From assembly GCA_023241745.1 (NCBI GenBank), contig JALQCY010000004.1, positions 427,756 to 491,755 of the forward strand: a stretch of DNA of 64,000 nt, in the 5' to 3' direction. The DNA comes from Isoptericola peretonis. Its GTDB lineage: Bacteria; Actinomycetota; Actinomycetes; Actinomycetales; Cellulomonadaceae. The notes beneath the pieces were generated by a model that ran no database searches, had not been told where the DNA came from, and worked only from the letters and a program-made list of their open reading frames with translations. A program made the translations under genes and the position numbers. Numbering within the stretch: the stretch's first letter is position 1; each line of letters begins with the position of its first letter. Shown one piece after another: positions 57,435 through 64,000 of the stretch.

Positions 57435-58478
57435 TCAGTCGGCGGTGTGCCGCGCCGTCAGCAGCCGCCGGAACGACGCGACCCGCGCCTCGCGCGCCGC
57501 GCGCTCGTCGTCCGACGACGCGGCGAGCCAGTCGTCGAGCGCGCAGTCCGGCGCGTCGGCGAGGTGCGTGCAGCCGCGAGGGCAGTCGGCCGCCACCTCG
57601 GCGAGGTCCTCGAACGCCTGCAGCAGGTGGTCGATCTCCACGTGCGCCAGCCCGAACGACCGGACGCCCGGCGTGTCGACCACCCAGCCGCGGTGCTCGG
57701 CCCCGGGCCCGGGGGACTCGGGCAGCCGCAGCGCCACCGCCGACGTGGACGTGTGGCGGCCCCGCCCCGTGACGTCGTTGACGACACCGGTGGCGCGGTC
57801 GGCGTCGGGCACGAGCGCGTTGATGAGCGTGGACTTGCCGACGCCGGAGTGACCGACCAGGACCGACGTGCGGCCGGCGAGACGCTCGCGGACGGCCTCG
57901 ACGCTGGTCGGGTCGTCCTGCCGGGTGACCACGACGTCGACGCCGATCGGCGTGTACAGGTCGCGCAGGGGGGCGGGGTCCGCCAGGTCCGCCTTCGTGA
58001 GGCACAGCAGCACGTCCATGCGCGCGTCGTAGGCGGCGACGACGCACCGGTCGATCATCCCGGTGCGCGGCTCCGGCTGGGCGAGCGCCGTGACGATCAC
58101 CAGCTGGTCGGCGTTCGCGACGACGATCCGCTCGTAGGGATCGGTGTCGTCCGCGGTGCGGCGCAGCACCGACGTGCGGTCCTGGATGCGCACGATCCGC
58201 GCGAGCGAGCCCTCGTCACCCGACGTGTCGCCGACGACGTCCACCCGGTCGCCCACGACGACCCGGGTGCGGGTGAGCTCGCGCGCCTTCATGGCCAGCA
58301 CGGTGCGCTCGTCCGCGGTGCCGTCGTCGACCACGAGGGTGTACCGGCCGCGGTCGACGCCGACGACCATGCCCGTCACGGCGTCGGCGTGCTCGGGGCG
58401 CTGCTTGGTGCGGGGGCGCGAGCCGCGCTTCGAGGGCCGCGCGTACTGCGCGTGCTCGTCGACGGCGCGGCGGGCCAT
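57435..58478 (-). CDS. rsgA: Ribosome small-subunit-dependent GTPase RsgA
   Basis: 347 residues from ATG 58478, sharing one base with the aroA stop (TGATG). A basic N-terminus leads to an OB domain, then a circularly permuted GTPase: TKADLAD (G4), GHSGVGKSTLIN (G1), GRGRHTST and DTPGVRSFGL (G3). The zinc-binding CPRGCTHLADAPDC follows. RsgA checks 30S subunit maturation. The N-terminal RPSKRGSRPRTKQRPEHADAV is the usual actinobacterial extension. Confidence 0.95.
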   Translation of the reverse strand: MARRAVDEHAQYARPSKRGSRPRTKQRPEHADAVTGMVVGVDRGRYTLVVDDGTADERTVLAMKARELTRTRVVVGDRVDVVGDTSGDEGSLARIVRIQDRTSVLRRTADDTDPYERIVVANADQLVIVTALAQPEPRTGMIDRCVVAAYDARMDVLLCLTKADLADPAPLRDLYTPIGVDVVVTRQDDPTSVEAVRERLAGRTSVLVGHSGVGKSTLINALVPDADRATGVVNDVTGRGRHTSTSAVALRLPESPGPGAEHRGWVVDTPGVRSFGLAHVEIDHLLQAFEDLAEVAADCPRGCTHLADAPDCALDDWLAASSDDERAAREARVASFRRLLTARHTAD

Positions 58479-59842
58479 CAGGCCCCGCCCTCCGTGCCGG
58501 CCCCGGCGCCGAGCATCCGTTCCCACATCGCGTCGAAGCCGGGGAGGGTCTTGGCGGTGGTGCCCACGTTCTCCACCCGCACGCCCGGCACACGGAGGCC
58601 GAGGATCGCGGCGGACGTGGCCATGCGGTGGTCGGCGTAGGTGCGGAAGAGCCCGCCGTGCAGCGGCCGCGGGGTGATGACGAGGCCGTCGCGGGTCTCC
58701 TCCGCCCGCCCGCCGAGGCGCGTGATCTCCCTGGCGAGCGCCGCCAGCCGGTCGGTCTCGTGGCCGCGCAGGTGCGCGATGCCGCGCAGCCGGCTGGGGG
58801 AGTCGCCGAGGGCGGCGAGGACGGCGAAGGTGGGAGCGAGCTCTCCCGCGGCGTGCAGGTCCAGGTCGGCGCCGCGGATCTCGCCGGTGCCGCTGACGGT
58901 CAGGACGTCGCCGTCCAGGCTGCACTCGGCCCCGAGGCGGGCGAACAGGTCGGGCAGCAGCGCGCCCGGCTGGGTGGTCCGGACGGGCCAGCCGGGCACA
59001 CGCACGGTGCCGCCGCCCACGAGCGCGGCGGCGAGGAACGGGGCGGCGTTCGACAGGTCGGGCTCGACCCGCACGTCGCGCGGGGCGACGGGGCCGGGGG
59101 CCACCTGCCAGATGCCGTCGCGGGAGTCGTCGACCTCGACGCCCGCGTCGCGCAGCGTGGCCACCGTCATGTCGATGTGGGGCAGGCTCGGCAGCGTGGT
59201 GCCGATGTGCCGCAGGGTGAGGCCGCGCTCGAAACGGGCGCCCGCGAGCAGCAGGGCGGAGACGAACTGGGACGACGCCGACGCGTCCACGTCGACGGCG
59301 CCGCCCGCCACCCGGCCCGTGCCGTGCACGGTGAACGGCAGGTGCGTGGGGGAGTCGCCGTCGGCGTCCGTGACCCGGACGCCGATGCTGCGCAGGGCAG
59401 CGAGCACGGGGAGCATCGGCCGCACGCGGGCCTCGGGGTCGCCGTCGAACCGCACCGGCCCGTCGGCCAGCGCGGCGACGGGAGGCAGGAACCGCATCAC
59501 GGTCCCTGCGAGCCCGGTGTCGACGTCGACGTCACCGCGCAGCGCCCGGGGCGTCACCCGCAGCGTGCTCGGGTCGTCGCCCTCGTCGATGCCGGCGCCC
59601 AGGGCGCGGAGCGCGCCGATCATGAGGTCCGCGTCGCGGGAGCGCAGCGCACCCCGCAGCGTCCCGGGACCGTCGGCGAGCGCGGCCAGCACGAGCAACC
59701 GGTTGGTCAGCGACTTGCTGCCGGGAACCTCGACGGTCGCGTCCAGGGGAGCCGTCGCGAGCGGTGCCGCCCAGCCGTCGTCGCGTGCCTCGGGCGCGGC
59801 GGTCGCGGACGGGGCGGGGTGCGGCGGCACGGCTGACGTCAT
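58478..59842 (-). CDS. aroA: 3-phosphoshikimate 1-carboxyvinyltransferase (EPSP synthase)
   Basis: 454 residues from ATG 59842. The enzyme joins shikimate 3-phosphate and phosphoenolpyruvate in the chorismate pathway. Marks seen are [20 protein letters not shown] near 40, [20 protein letters not shown] with [11 protein letters not shown] near 130, [28 protein letters not shown] with the catalytic acid, and [16 protein letters not shown]. It is cotranscribed with rsgA. A -10 box six bases before the ATG indicates a leaderless message. The first 30 residues are Ala/Pro-rich and not conserved. Confidence 0.97.
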   Translation of the reverse strand: MTSAVPPHPAPSATAAPEARDDGWAAPLATAPLDATVEVPGSKSLTNRLLVLAALADGPGTLRGALRSRDADLMIGALRALGAGIDEGDDPSTLRVTPRALRGDVDVDTGLAGTVMRFLPPVAALADGPVRFDGDPEARVRPMLPVLAALRSIGVRVTDADGDSPTHLPFTVHGTGRVAGGAVDVDASASSQFVSALLLAGARFERGLTLRHIGTTLPSLPHIDMTVATLRDAGVEVDDSRDGIWQVAPGPVAPRDVRVEPDLSNAAPFLAAALVGGGTVRVPGWPVRTTQPGALLPDLFARLGAECSLDGDVLTVSGTGEIRGADLDLHAAGELAPTFAVLAALGDSPSRLRGIAHLRGHETDRLAALAREITRLGGRAEETRDGLVITPRPLHGGLFRTYADHRMATSAAILGLRVPGVRVENVGTTAKTLPGFDAMWERMLGAGAGTEGGA

Positions 59843-59848
59843 GGCTCG

Positions 59849-59854
59849 AGGCTA
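59849..59854 (-). promoter_or_regulatory. -10 box TAGCCT, leaderless promoter of aroA-rsgA
   Basis: On the minus strand TAGCCT is exactly six bases before ATG 59842 and no ribosome binding site intervenes. Confidence 0.55.
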
Positions 59855-59911
59855 GTTCACGCCCCGGACGCCGGGCCGCGCGTCTCGCGGCGGGCCGCGC
59901 CCCGGCGGCCG

Positions 59912-60553
59912 TCAGGCCACGTCGGCGAGCTTGGCCCGCACCTTCGCCGCCTCGGCCTTCGTCGCCGACCTCGCGGCGTCCGCCTTGGCCGCGACCTTGG
60001 CCGCCTCGGCCTTCGTCGCCGACCTCGCGGCGTCCGCCTTGGCCGCGACCTTGGCCGCCTCGCCCTTCGTCGCGGCCTTCACGGTCTCGGCCTTGGCCTC
60101 CGCGACCCGGGCGGCGTGCTCGCGCGCCTGGCTCACCCGGTAGGTGACGCCGGGGCGACCCTCGAGGTCCACGCCGGCGATCACGGCCGCGCCGATCTTG
60201 CCGAGGTCCTTGACGAAGGCCGCCGTCCGCAGGCTCCGCTCGGCGCCCTTGCTGGTGAACGGCTGGTGGGCGACGGCGAGCGGCGCGGTGAGGGCAGCCA
60301 GCGCGAGCGCCGCGGTGCGGGGCGTGCGGCCGACGGCGAGCAGCAGAGCGGCCGCGGCGGTCACGGCGCCGTGCACGCGGACCAGCAGGCCGAGCTGGCG
60401 GTCGCTCAGGGGCTCGGCGCCGACGGCGTCCGTGACGAGTGCGGAGCCGTCACGAGCGGCGTCCACGTGCTCGGCCGGATGCAGCACGGCCTGGATCCCG
60501 TCGTACACGAACGGTGCGGCCAGGAGGGGGCGGGCGATACGACGCAACAGCAT
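59912..60553 (-). CDS. DoxX-family membrane protein with histone-H1-like Lys/Ala tail
   Basis: 213 residues from ATG 60553. Residues 1-140 are a DoxX domain with four membrane helices (MLLRRIARPLLAAPFVYDGI, HGAVTAAAALLLAVGR, LAALTAPLAVA). Residues 145-213 form an unusual tail of Ala, Lys, Glu and Arg, including an 18-residue unit AAKVAAKADAARSATKAE repeated in tandem. The tail resembles those of histone H1, HupB and HBHA, which bind DNA or heparin-like polyanions, or form long helices. DoxX proteins are linked to redox homeostasis. A DNA-tethering or polyanion-binding role is inference. Confidence 0.85.
   Translation of the reverse strand: MLLRRIARPLLAAPFVYDGIQAVLHPAEHVDAARDGSALVTDAVGAEPLSDRQLGLLVRVHGAVTAAAALLLAVGRTPRTAALALAALTAPLAVAHQPFTSKGAERSLRTAAFVKDLGKIGAAVIAGVDLEGRPGVTYRVSQAREHAARVAEAKAETVKAATKGEAAKVAAKADAARSATKAEAAKVAAKADAARSATKAEAAKVRAKLADVA
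59947..60054. repeat. 54-bp tandem repeat, two exact copies
   Basis: 59947-60000 and 60001-60054 are identical, with a decayed third copy starting at 60055. The repeat lies in frame in the DoxX gene and encodes the Lys/Ala-rich 18-residue unit. Exact identity at DNA level points to a recent duplication. Confidence 0.9.
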
Positions 60554-60618
60554 GGGCCCACTGTGGCAGAGGGGCCACGGGCTTGCGCGGCGACGGGGCG
60601 GACGCCGGCCTTCTGGCG

Positions 60619-60762
60619 TCAGGTGGGTGCGCCGTCCCACCAGTCGGGGTGTGAACGGGGAGGCCGACGGGTCCCCAGCCCGTCGCGGCGGACCGCGCGG
60701 ACGAGGGACGCCGCGTACGCGACGACGAGGAGGACGGTGAGGGCCAGGAGAATTGCGGTCAT
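60619..60762 (-). CDS. Small single-pass membrane protein (47 residues)
   Basis: ATG 60762 to TGA 60619 encodes 47 residues: one hydrophobic helix MTAILLALTVLLVVAYAASL, then a basic stretch RAVRRDG, then a polar tail with RPPRSHPDWW. The layout (N-terminal helix, Arg-rich flank, PP-R-SHP tail) resembles small actinobacterial membrane proteins of unknown role. The codon third positions are GC-rich. It lies 65 bp upstream of the DoxX gene on the same strand. A palindrome sits just upstream of its start. Confidence 0.6.
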   Translation of the reverse strand: MTAILLALTVLLVVAYAASLVRAVRRDGLGTRRPPRSHPDWWDGAPT

Positions 60763-60783
60763 GGCAGCAATGCTTCGCGCGAT

Positions 60784-60811
60784 GCACTCCTGCCACGAGT
60801 GGCAGGAGTGC
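60784..60811. promoter_or_regulatory. 28-bp palindromic operator candidate
   Basis: Two exactly complementary 13-bp arms (GCACTCCTGCCAC) flank a GA centre. It contains TCCTGCCA and its complement TGGCAGGA. TCCTGCCA recurs at 60827-60834 and again at 61739-61746, before the GlxA-type regulator. The site lies between the divergent small membrane protein and membrane-protein genes, so it may be a shared operator. Confidence 0.5.
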
Positions 60812-60883
60812 CAGGATGCGGTGAGATCCTGCCATGGGGCACGACCTCTTGACCCGGTCCGTGGTGACCGCTTCCCTCAGGGC

Positions 60884-61690
60884 ATGACCCAGGCGACGCA
60901 GGTGGCACCGTCCGCGCGAGCATGGTCGGTCGGGTGGCGAGTCAGCGCCTGCGCGCTGGCGACATCCTTGGTGACGACGGTGCTCGTGGTCGCGCTGTAC
61001 GGCCACCTGGGCGGGGTCCTCCCCGGCGCGACGGGCATGGTCGTGGGGCGGGTGCTCGTCGCCGTCGTCGTGGGTGTGCCGGGCGCCGCGCTGCTGGCGG
61101 CGCTCGTGAGGAGGTGGCCGGTATGGCTCCAGGCGGTCGCGTTCGCCGCGGCGGGCGCGGTGCTCGGGTACCAGGTGGCCGCCTGGGGATTCGTCCCCGG
61201 CACGACGGCGTACGCATGGCTGGAGCTCGCGCTGGGCGCGGGTGCGGGCCGCTGGCTCGTCGCCTGGCGGGACGCCGGGCGTGCGAGGGACGAGGCGGCG
61301 GACCCGGACGCCTCCGTCGGCCCGGGAGGTGCGGGACGACCGGCGGTGGGGGCGAGGAGGGCGGCCGTCGACGGGCTGGGGTGGGAGTCGCCGCTCGCGT
61401 GGCTCGTGGCGTCGCTGGGGCTCCTGCTGGCCCCGCTCTGGAGCGGCTTCGCCGCGACCATCACCCTGGCATCGTTCTTCGGCGAGCCGCCGACGGAGAG
61501 CGACCACGCGCAGGCCGCCGGTCTCCTCTGGCTCGGTGCCGGGGCAGCTGCGCTCGCGGTCGTCGTCGTGCTGGTCCTCGCGCATCGGGTGCGGAGCCGC
61601 GGCGGCCGGCTGCGCGGCGGCGTGACGCTCCCCGCTCTGGGCGCCGTCGTCGCGGTCGTGCTCGCCGGCGCCGCGGACGCCACCACCTGA
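60884..61690 (+). CDS. Polytopic membrane protein of unknown function
   Basis: 268 residues from ATG 60884. Seven hydrophobic segments: 21-42, 48-75, 82-105, 110-125, then after a polar loop (about 135-170) at 172-195, 213-235 and 245-265. No family motif is recognised; WLVASLGLLLAPLWSGFAATITLASFFG may be conserved. Start-site elements are weak (TTGACC at 60849, TTCCCT at 60872). It lies downstream of repeated TCCTGCCA motifs and just upstream of the GlxA-type regulator, which may control it. Confidence 0.75.
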   Translation: MTQATQVAPSARAWSVGWRVSACALATSLVTTVLVVALYGHLGGVLPGATGMVVGRVLVAVVVGVPGAALLAALVRRWPVWLQAVAFAAAGAVLGYQVAAWGFVPGTTAYAWLELALGAGAGRWLVAWRDAGRARDEAADPDASVGPGGAGRPAVGARRAAVDGLGWESPLAWLVASLGLLLAPLWSGFAATITLASFFGEPPTESDHAQAAGLLWLGAGAAALAVVVVLVLAHRVRSRGGRLRGGVTLPALGAVVAVVLAGAADATT

Positions 61691-61723
61691 TCTGGTCCGA
61701 CCGGACCGGTGATGGCGGGTCCT

Positions 61724-61746
61724 TGTCAGGCATCGACATCCTGCCA
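61724..61746 (+). promoter_or_regulatory. Imperfect dyad TGTCAGG-N9-CCTGCCA before the GlxA-type gene
   Basis: The half sites differ from perfect symmetry by one base, and the right half belongs to TCCTGCCA, the word repeated in the 60784-60834 region. It ends 21 bp before the regulator start, a position suited to autoregulation. Confidence 0.4.
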
Positions 61747-61767
61747 ACGACGTGCGAGGCTGGCCGC

Positions 61768-62733
61768 ATGATCCGCAAGGTCGCCGCCGTCGTCGTCCCT
61801 GGCGTGGCGCCGTTCGAGCTCGGCGTCGCGTACGAGGTGTTCGGCATCGACCGGAGCGAGACCGGCGGCCCGTCGTTCGAGTTCACCCTGTGCGCGCCGG
61901 AGCCGGGCCCGGTCATGACCAAGGGCGGCTTCCCCGTCGTCGTGGAGCACGGGCTCGAGGCGCTGGACGACGCCGACCTCGTCGTCGCCGTCGCGTACGG
62001 CATCGACGACGACGGCACGGAGATCCTTCCGCAGGCCTACCTCGACGCGCTGCGCGCCGCCCACGACCGCGGTGCCTGGCTGTTCGCCATCTGCTCCGGG
62101 GCGTTCGCCCTCGCCCGCGCCGGTCTGCTCGACGGCCGGCGCTGCACCACGCACTGGATGTACACCGAGCGGCTGGCCGCCGAGGTGCCCACCGCCGTCG
62201 TCGACCCCGACGCCCTCTACGTGGAGGACGCGCGCGTGCTCACCAGCGCGGGCACCGCGGCCGGGATCGACGCGGCCCTCTACCTGGTGCGGTCGGAGCT
62301 GGGCGCCGACGCCGCCCGCGCGGTCGCGCGCCGCATGGTGGTGCCGCCGCAGCGCGAGGGGGGACAGGCGCAGTTCGTCGTCGATCCGCTGCCGCGCGAG
62401 GGCGAGTCGCTCGCGAGCCTGCTCGCCTGGATGCGCGAGCACCTGGCCGAGGATCACACCGTGCCGCGGCTGGCGCGCCGGGCCGCGTTGTCGGAGCGCA
62501 CCTTCGCACGGCGCTTCCGGCAGGAGACGGGAACCACGCCGGCCGCCTGGCTGGCACGTCAGCGCGTGGCGCGCGCCCAGGAGCTGCTGGAGACGACGGC
62601 TGCGCCGGTGGACGAGATCGCGCGTGTGTGCGGCTTCGGCAGCGCGCCCGTGCTGCGGCACCACTTCGCGCGGCAGCTCGGCACCAGCCCGGTCGCGTAC
62701 CGGCGACGGTTCGCCGCTCCGCTGGCCTCTTGA
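61768..62733 (+). CDS. GlxA-family AraC-type transcriptional regulator
   Basis: 321 residues from ATG 61768 (GAGG nine bases upstream). The N-terminal DJ-1/PfpI-like domain has [22 protein letters not shown] and a cysteine elbow [20 protein letters not shown] (C109). The C-terminal AraC domain has two helix-turn-helix motifs: [21 protein letters not shown] and [21 protein letters not shown]. Such regulators sense small nitrogenous or reactive metabolites. The TCCTGCCA dyads nearby are likely its operators. Confidence 0.9.
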   Translation: MIRKVAAVVVPGVAPFELGVAYEVFGIDRSETGGPSFEFTLCAPEPGPVMTKGGFPVVVEHGLEALDDADLVVAVAYGIDDDGTEILPQAYLDALRAAHDRGAWLFAICSGAFALARAGLLDGRRCTTHWMYTERLAAEVPTAVVDPDALYVEDARVLTSAGTAAGIDAALYLVRSELGADAARAVARRMVVPPQREGGQAQFVVDPLPREGESLASLLAWMREHLAEDHTVPRLARRAALSERTFARRFRQETGTTPAAWLARQRVARAQELLETTAAPVDEIARVCGFGSAPVLRHHFARQLGTSPVAYRRRFAAPLAS

Positions 62734-62758
62734 CGGCCCCGCGCCGCACGGGCGGGCG

Positions 62759-62784
62759 GGAATGCGGGAGCCCTTGACGCGGTT
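62759..62784 (+). promoter_or_regulatory. SigR-type promoter GGAAT-N18-GTT of sigR
   Basis: GGAAT at 62759-62763 and GTT at 62782-62784 are separated by exactly 18 bases, the consensus of SigR/SigH (thiol-oxidative stress) promoters. It lies about 175 bp before the likely sigR start, so the sigma factor probably activates its own gene. Confidence 0.7.
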
Positions 62785-62944
62785 GCACACCCACGTGAAC
62801 ACCCGCACCTCGCCGACGGCGCCCGCCGCCGTCCCTGCCACCGGACCTGCGTCCGTGCGGCTGTTCGCCGTGCCGGCGGACGCGCTCACGGCGAGCACCG
62901 CCGGTCCGGCCGGCGGCACGACAGACCTGCAGACCCCGTGGATC

Positions 62945-62950
62945 GGAGGA
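62945..62950 (+). promoter_or_regulatory. Ribosome binding site GGAGGA deciding the sigR start
   Basis: GGAGGA lies nine bases before GTG 62960. The alternative starts GTG 62981 and ATG 62984 have no such site, though TAGGCT at 62970-62975 could make them leaderless. Confidence 0.55.
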
Positions 62951-62959
62951 CCCCGCCCA

Positions 62960-63673
62960 GTGGCTGGACTAGGCTCGACGGTGATGACCCAGGATCTGGA
63001 CCCGGCGGGCGGCGACGCACCGCGCGGGAGCACCGGGTACACCCCGGACGGCGAGGAGATCCCCGAGGACACGGAACGTGCCCCCGAGGGAGAGAGCAGC
63101 GCGGCGCGAGCCGCGCGGTTCGAGCGTGACGCGCTGCAGTACCTGGACCAGCTCTACTCGGCCGCGCTGCGCATGACGCGCAACCCCGCCGACGCCGAGG
63201 ACCTGGTGCAGGAGACGTTCGCCAAGGCGTTCGCCGCGTTCCACCAGTACAAGCCGGGCACCAACCTCAAGGCCTGGCTGTACCGCATCCTCACCAACAC
63301 GTTCATCAACAGCTATCGCAAGAAGCAGCGCGAGCCGCAGCAGTCCCAGGCGGAGGACGTCGAGGACTGGCAGATCGCGCGCGCCGCGTCGCACACGTCG
63401 CAGGGGCTGCGGTCGGCCGAGGCCGAGGCGCTCGACCGGCTGCCGGACTCCGACGTGAAGCGCGCGCTGCAGGAGCTGCCCGAGGACCGGCGCATGGTCG
63501 TCTACTACGCCGACGTCGAGGGCTTCCCCTACAAGGAGATCGCCGAGATCATGGGTACGCCGATCGGGACGGTGATGTCCCGGTTGCACCGCGGCCGCCG
63601 GCAGCTGCGCGAGCTGCTCGCCGACTACGCCGCGCAGCGTGGCCTGGTCCCGGCTCGTGGAGGAGCGTCATGA
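62960..63673 (+). CDS. sigR: ECF sigma factor SigR (SigH-type, thiol-oxidative stress)
   Basis: 237 residues from GTG 62960. Sigma region 2 is [59 protein letters not shown] in outline, with the [12 protein letters not shown] -10 recognition part. Region 4 is [48 protein letters not shown]. It closely resembles Streptomyces SigR and mycobacterial SigH, which activate thioredoxin and protease genes under disulfide stress. The reading frame stays open upstream to GTG 62795, just after the GGAAT-GTT promoter, so a longer isoform is possible. The anti-sigma gene overlaps in ATGA. Confidence 0.95.
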   Translation: MAGLGSTVMTQDLDPAGGDAPRGSTGYTPDGEEIPEDTERAPEGESSAARAARFERDALQYLDQLYSAALRMTRNPADAEDLVQETFAKAFAAFHQYKPGTNLKAWLYRILTNTFINSYRKKQREPQQSQAEDVEDWQIARAASHTSQGLRSAEAEALDRLPDSDVKRALQELPEDRRMVVYYADVEGFPYKEIAEIMGTPIGTVMSRLHRGRRQLRELLADYAAQRGLVPARGGAS

Positions 63674-63945
63674 CCGACCCCGTCGTCCCCATCCCGCACG
63701 AGCGGGCCGAGGGGGAGAACGAGTGCGAGCACGCGCTCGTGCACCTGAACGAGTACCTCGACTCCGAGATGACGCCGGAGGACGAGCAGCGGATGCGCGC
63801 ACACGTGGCGCACTGCTCGCCGTGCCTCGCGGAGCTGAGCATCGAGGAGCTCGTCAAGCAGCTGGTCCGCCGGTCCTGCGCCGAGCGTGCGCCGGAGACC
63901 CTCCGGGTGCGCATCCACGAGCAGATCACGATCCTCGCGGGATAG
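63670..63945 (+). CDS. rsrA: Zinc-binding anti-sigma factor RsrA (RshA-like)
   Basis: 91 residues. The ZAS motif HVAHCSPC (H-x3-C-x2-C) is intact, with a further upstream cysteine in [15 protein letters not shown]; these coordinate zinc and form the redox-sensitive disulfide trigger. In reducing conditions RsrA holds SigR; oxidation releases it. The four-base overlap with sigR keeps the two proteins stoichiometric. It is followed by a terminator at the window edge. Confidence 0.93.
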   Translation: MTDPVVPIPHERAEGENECEHALVHLNEYLDSEMTPEDEQRMRAHVAHCSPCLAELSIEELVKQLVRRSCAERAPETLRVRIHEQITILAG

Positions 63946-63972
63946 AGAACGCGTCTCGCCGAGACAGAGAAG

Positions 63973-64000
63973 AGCCGACCGCAGCTGGCTGCGGTCGGCT
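63973..64000 (+). terminator. Terminator hairpin after sigR-rsrA
   Basis: A perfect 12-bp inverted repeat (AGCCGACCGCAG, four-base loop) 27 bp after the rsrA stop. The window ends at its last base, so any U tract is not visible. Confidence 0.8.

Noticed and set aside
59947-60054. CRISPR-like repeat
   Set aside because: The two copies are directly adjacent without spacers and lie in frame within a coding sequence.

Overview
The window is chromosomal DNA of a very GC-rich actinobacterium. Synteny around mtrA-mtrB-lpqB, comF-hpf-secA, rsgA-aroA and sigR-rsrA, together with TAnnnT -10 boxes placed directly before start codons, points to Micrococcales, perhaps a Cellulomonas/Isoptericola/Cellulosimicrobium-like genus. 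The genus is inference. I see no tRNA, rRNA, CRISPR array, transposase or phage gene.

Region 1 (1-17.9 kb) is a surface-glycopolymer locus. The plus-strand block holds a GT2/glycerophosphotransferase fusion, a pyruvyltransferase/LicD fusion, an alpha/beta-hydrolase-like protein with a G-x-S-K-G-G elbow, a QueC-like PP-loop ATPase with a complete zinc-cysteine motif, and a coiled-coil GT-D (DUF1792) glycosyltransferase. The facing minus-strand operon, read from a recognisable promoter near 18.1 kb, encodes an RgpF-like/TagB-like fusion, a GT92-like glycosyltransferase, a membrane-anchored methyltransferase and an acyltransferase-3/SGNH O-acyltransferase. Together they look like machinery for a phosphodiester-linked, pyruvylated and acylated cell-wall polymer. 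The QueC-like and hydrolase-like genes have no obvious textbook role there and are the best candidates for new biochemistry.

Region 2 (18.2-33 kb) holds mixed accessory and housekeeping genes: a secreted subtilase, a gamma-glutamyltransferase-like protein with a DUF1275 membrane protein, a complete glycine-betaine ABC transporter, S-adenosylhomocysteinase with a strong terminator on each side, a NarL-type two-component pair, a membrane acyltransferase, and RDD and SpoIIM-family membrane proteins.

Region 3 (33-52 kb) is a conserved actinobacterial core. A minus-strand operon (membrane protein, DUF4129, DUF4350, MoxR ATPase, DUF58) diverges from mtrA-mtrB-lpqB. Then follow comF, long-form hpf, a YcaQ-like gene, a CPA2 antiporter and secA with its terminator.

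Region 4 (51-64 kb) has an Rv3235-like protein, a LysM protein, an uncharacterised protein, a small HTH protein, an SAF-domain/CpaE-like pair, a DUF6912-like protein, hisN, rsgA-aroA, a DoxX protein with a histone-H1-like repeat tail, a 47-residue membrane protein, a membrane protein, a GlxA-type regulator, and sigR-rsrA. The sigR gene is preceded by an exact GGAAT-N18-GTT promoter and followed by a terminator at the window edge.
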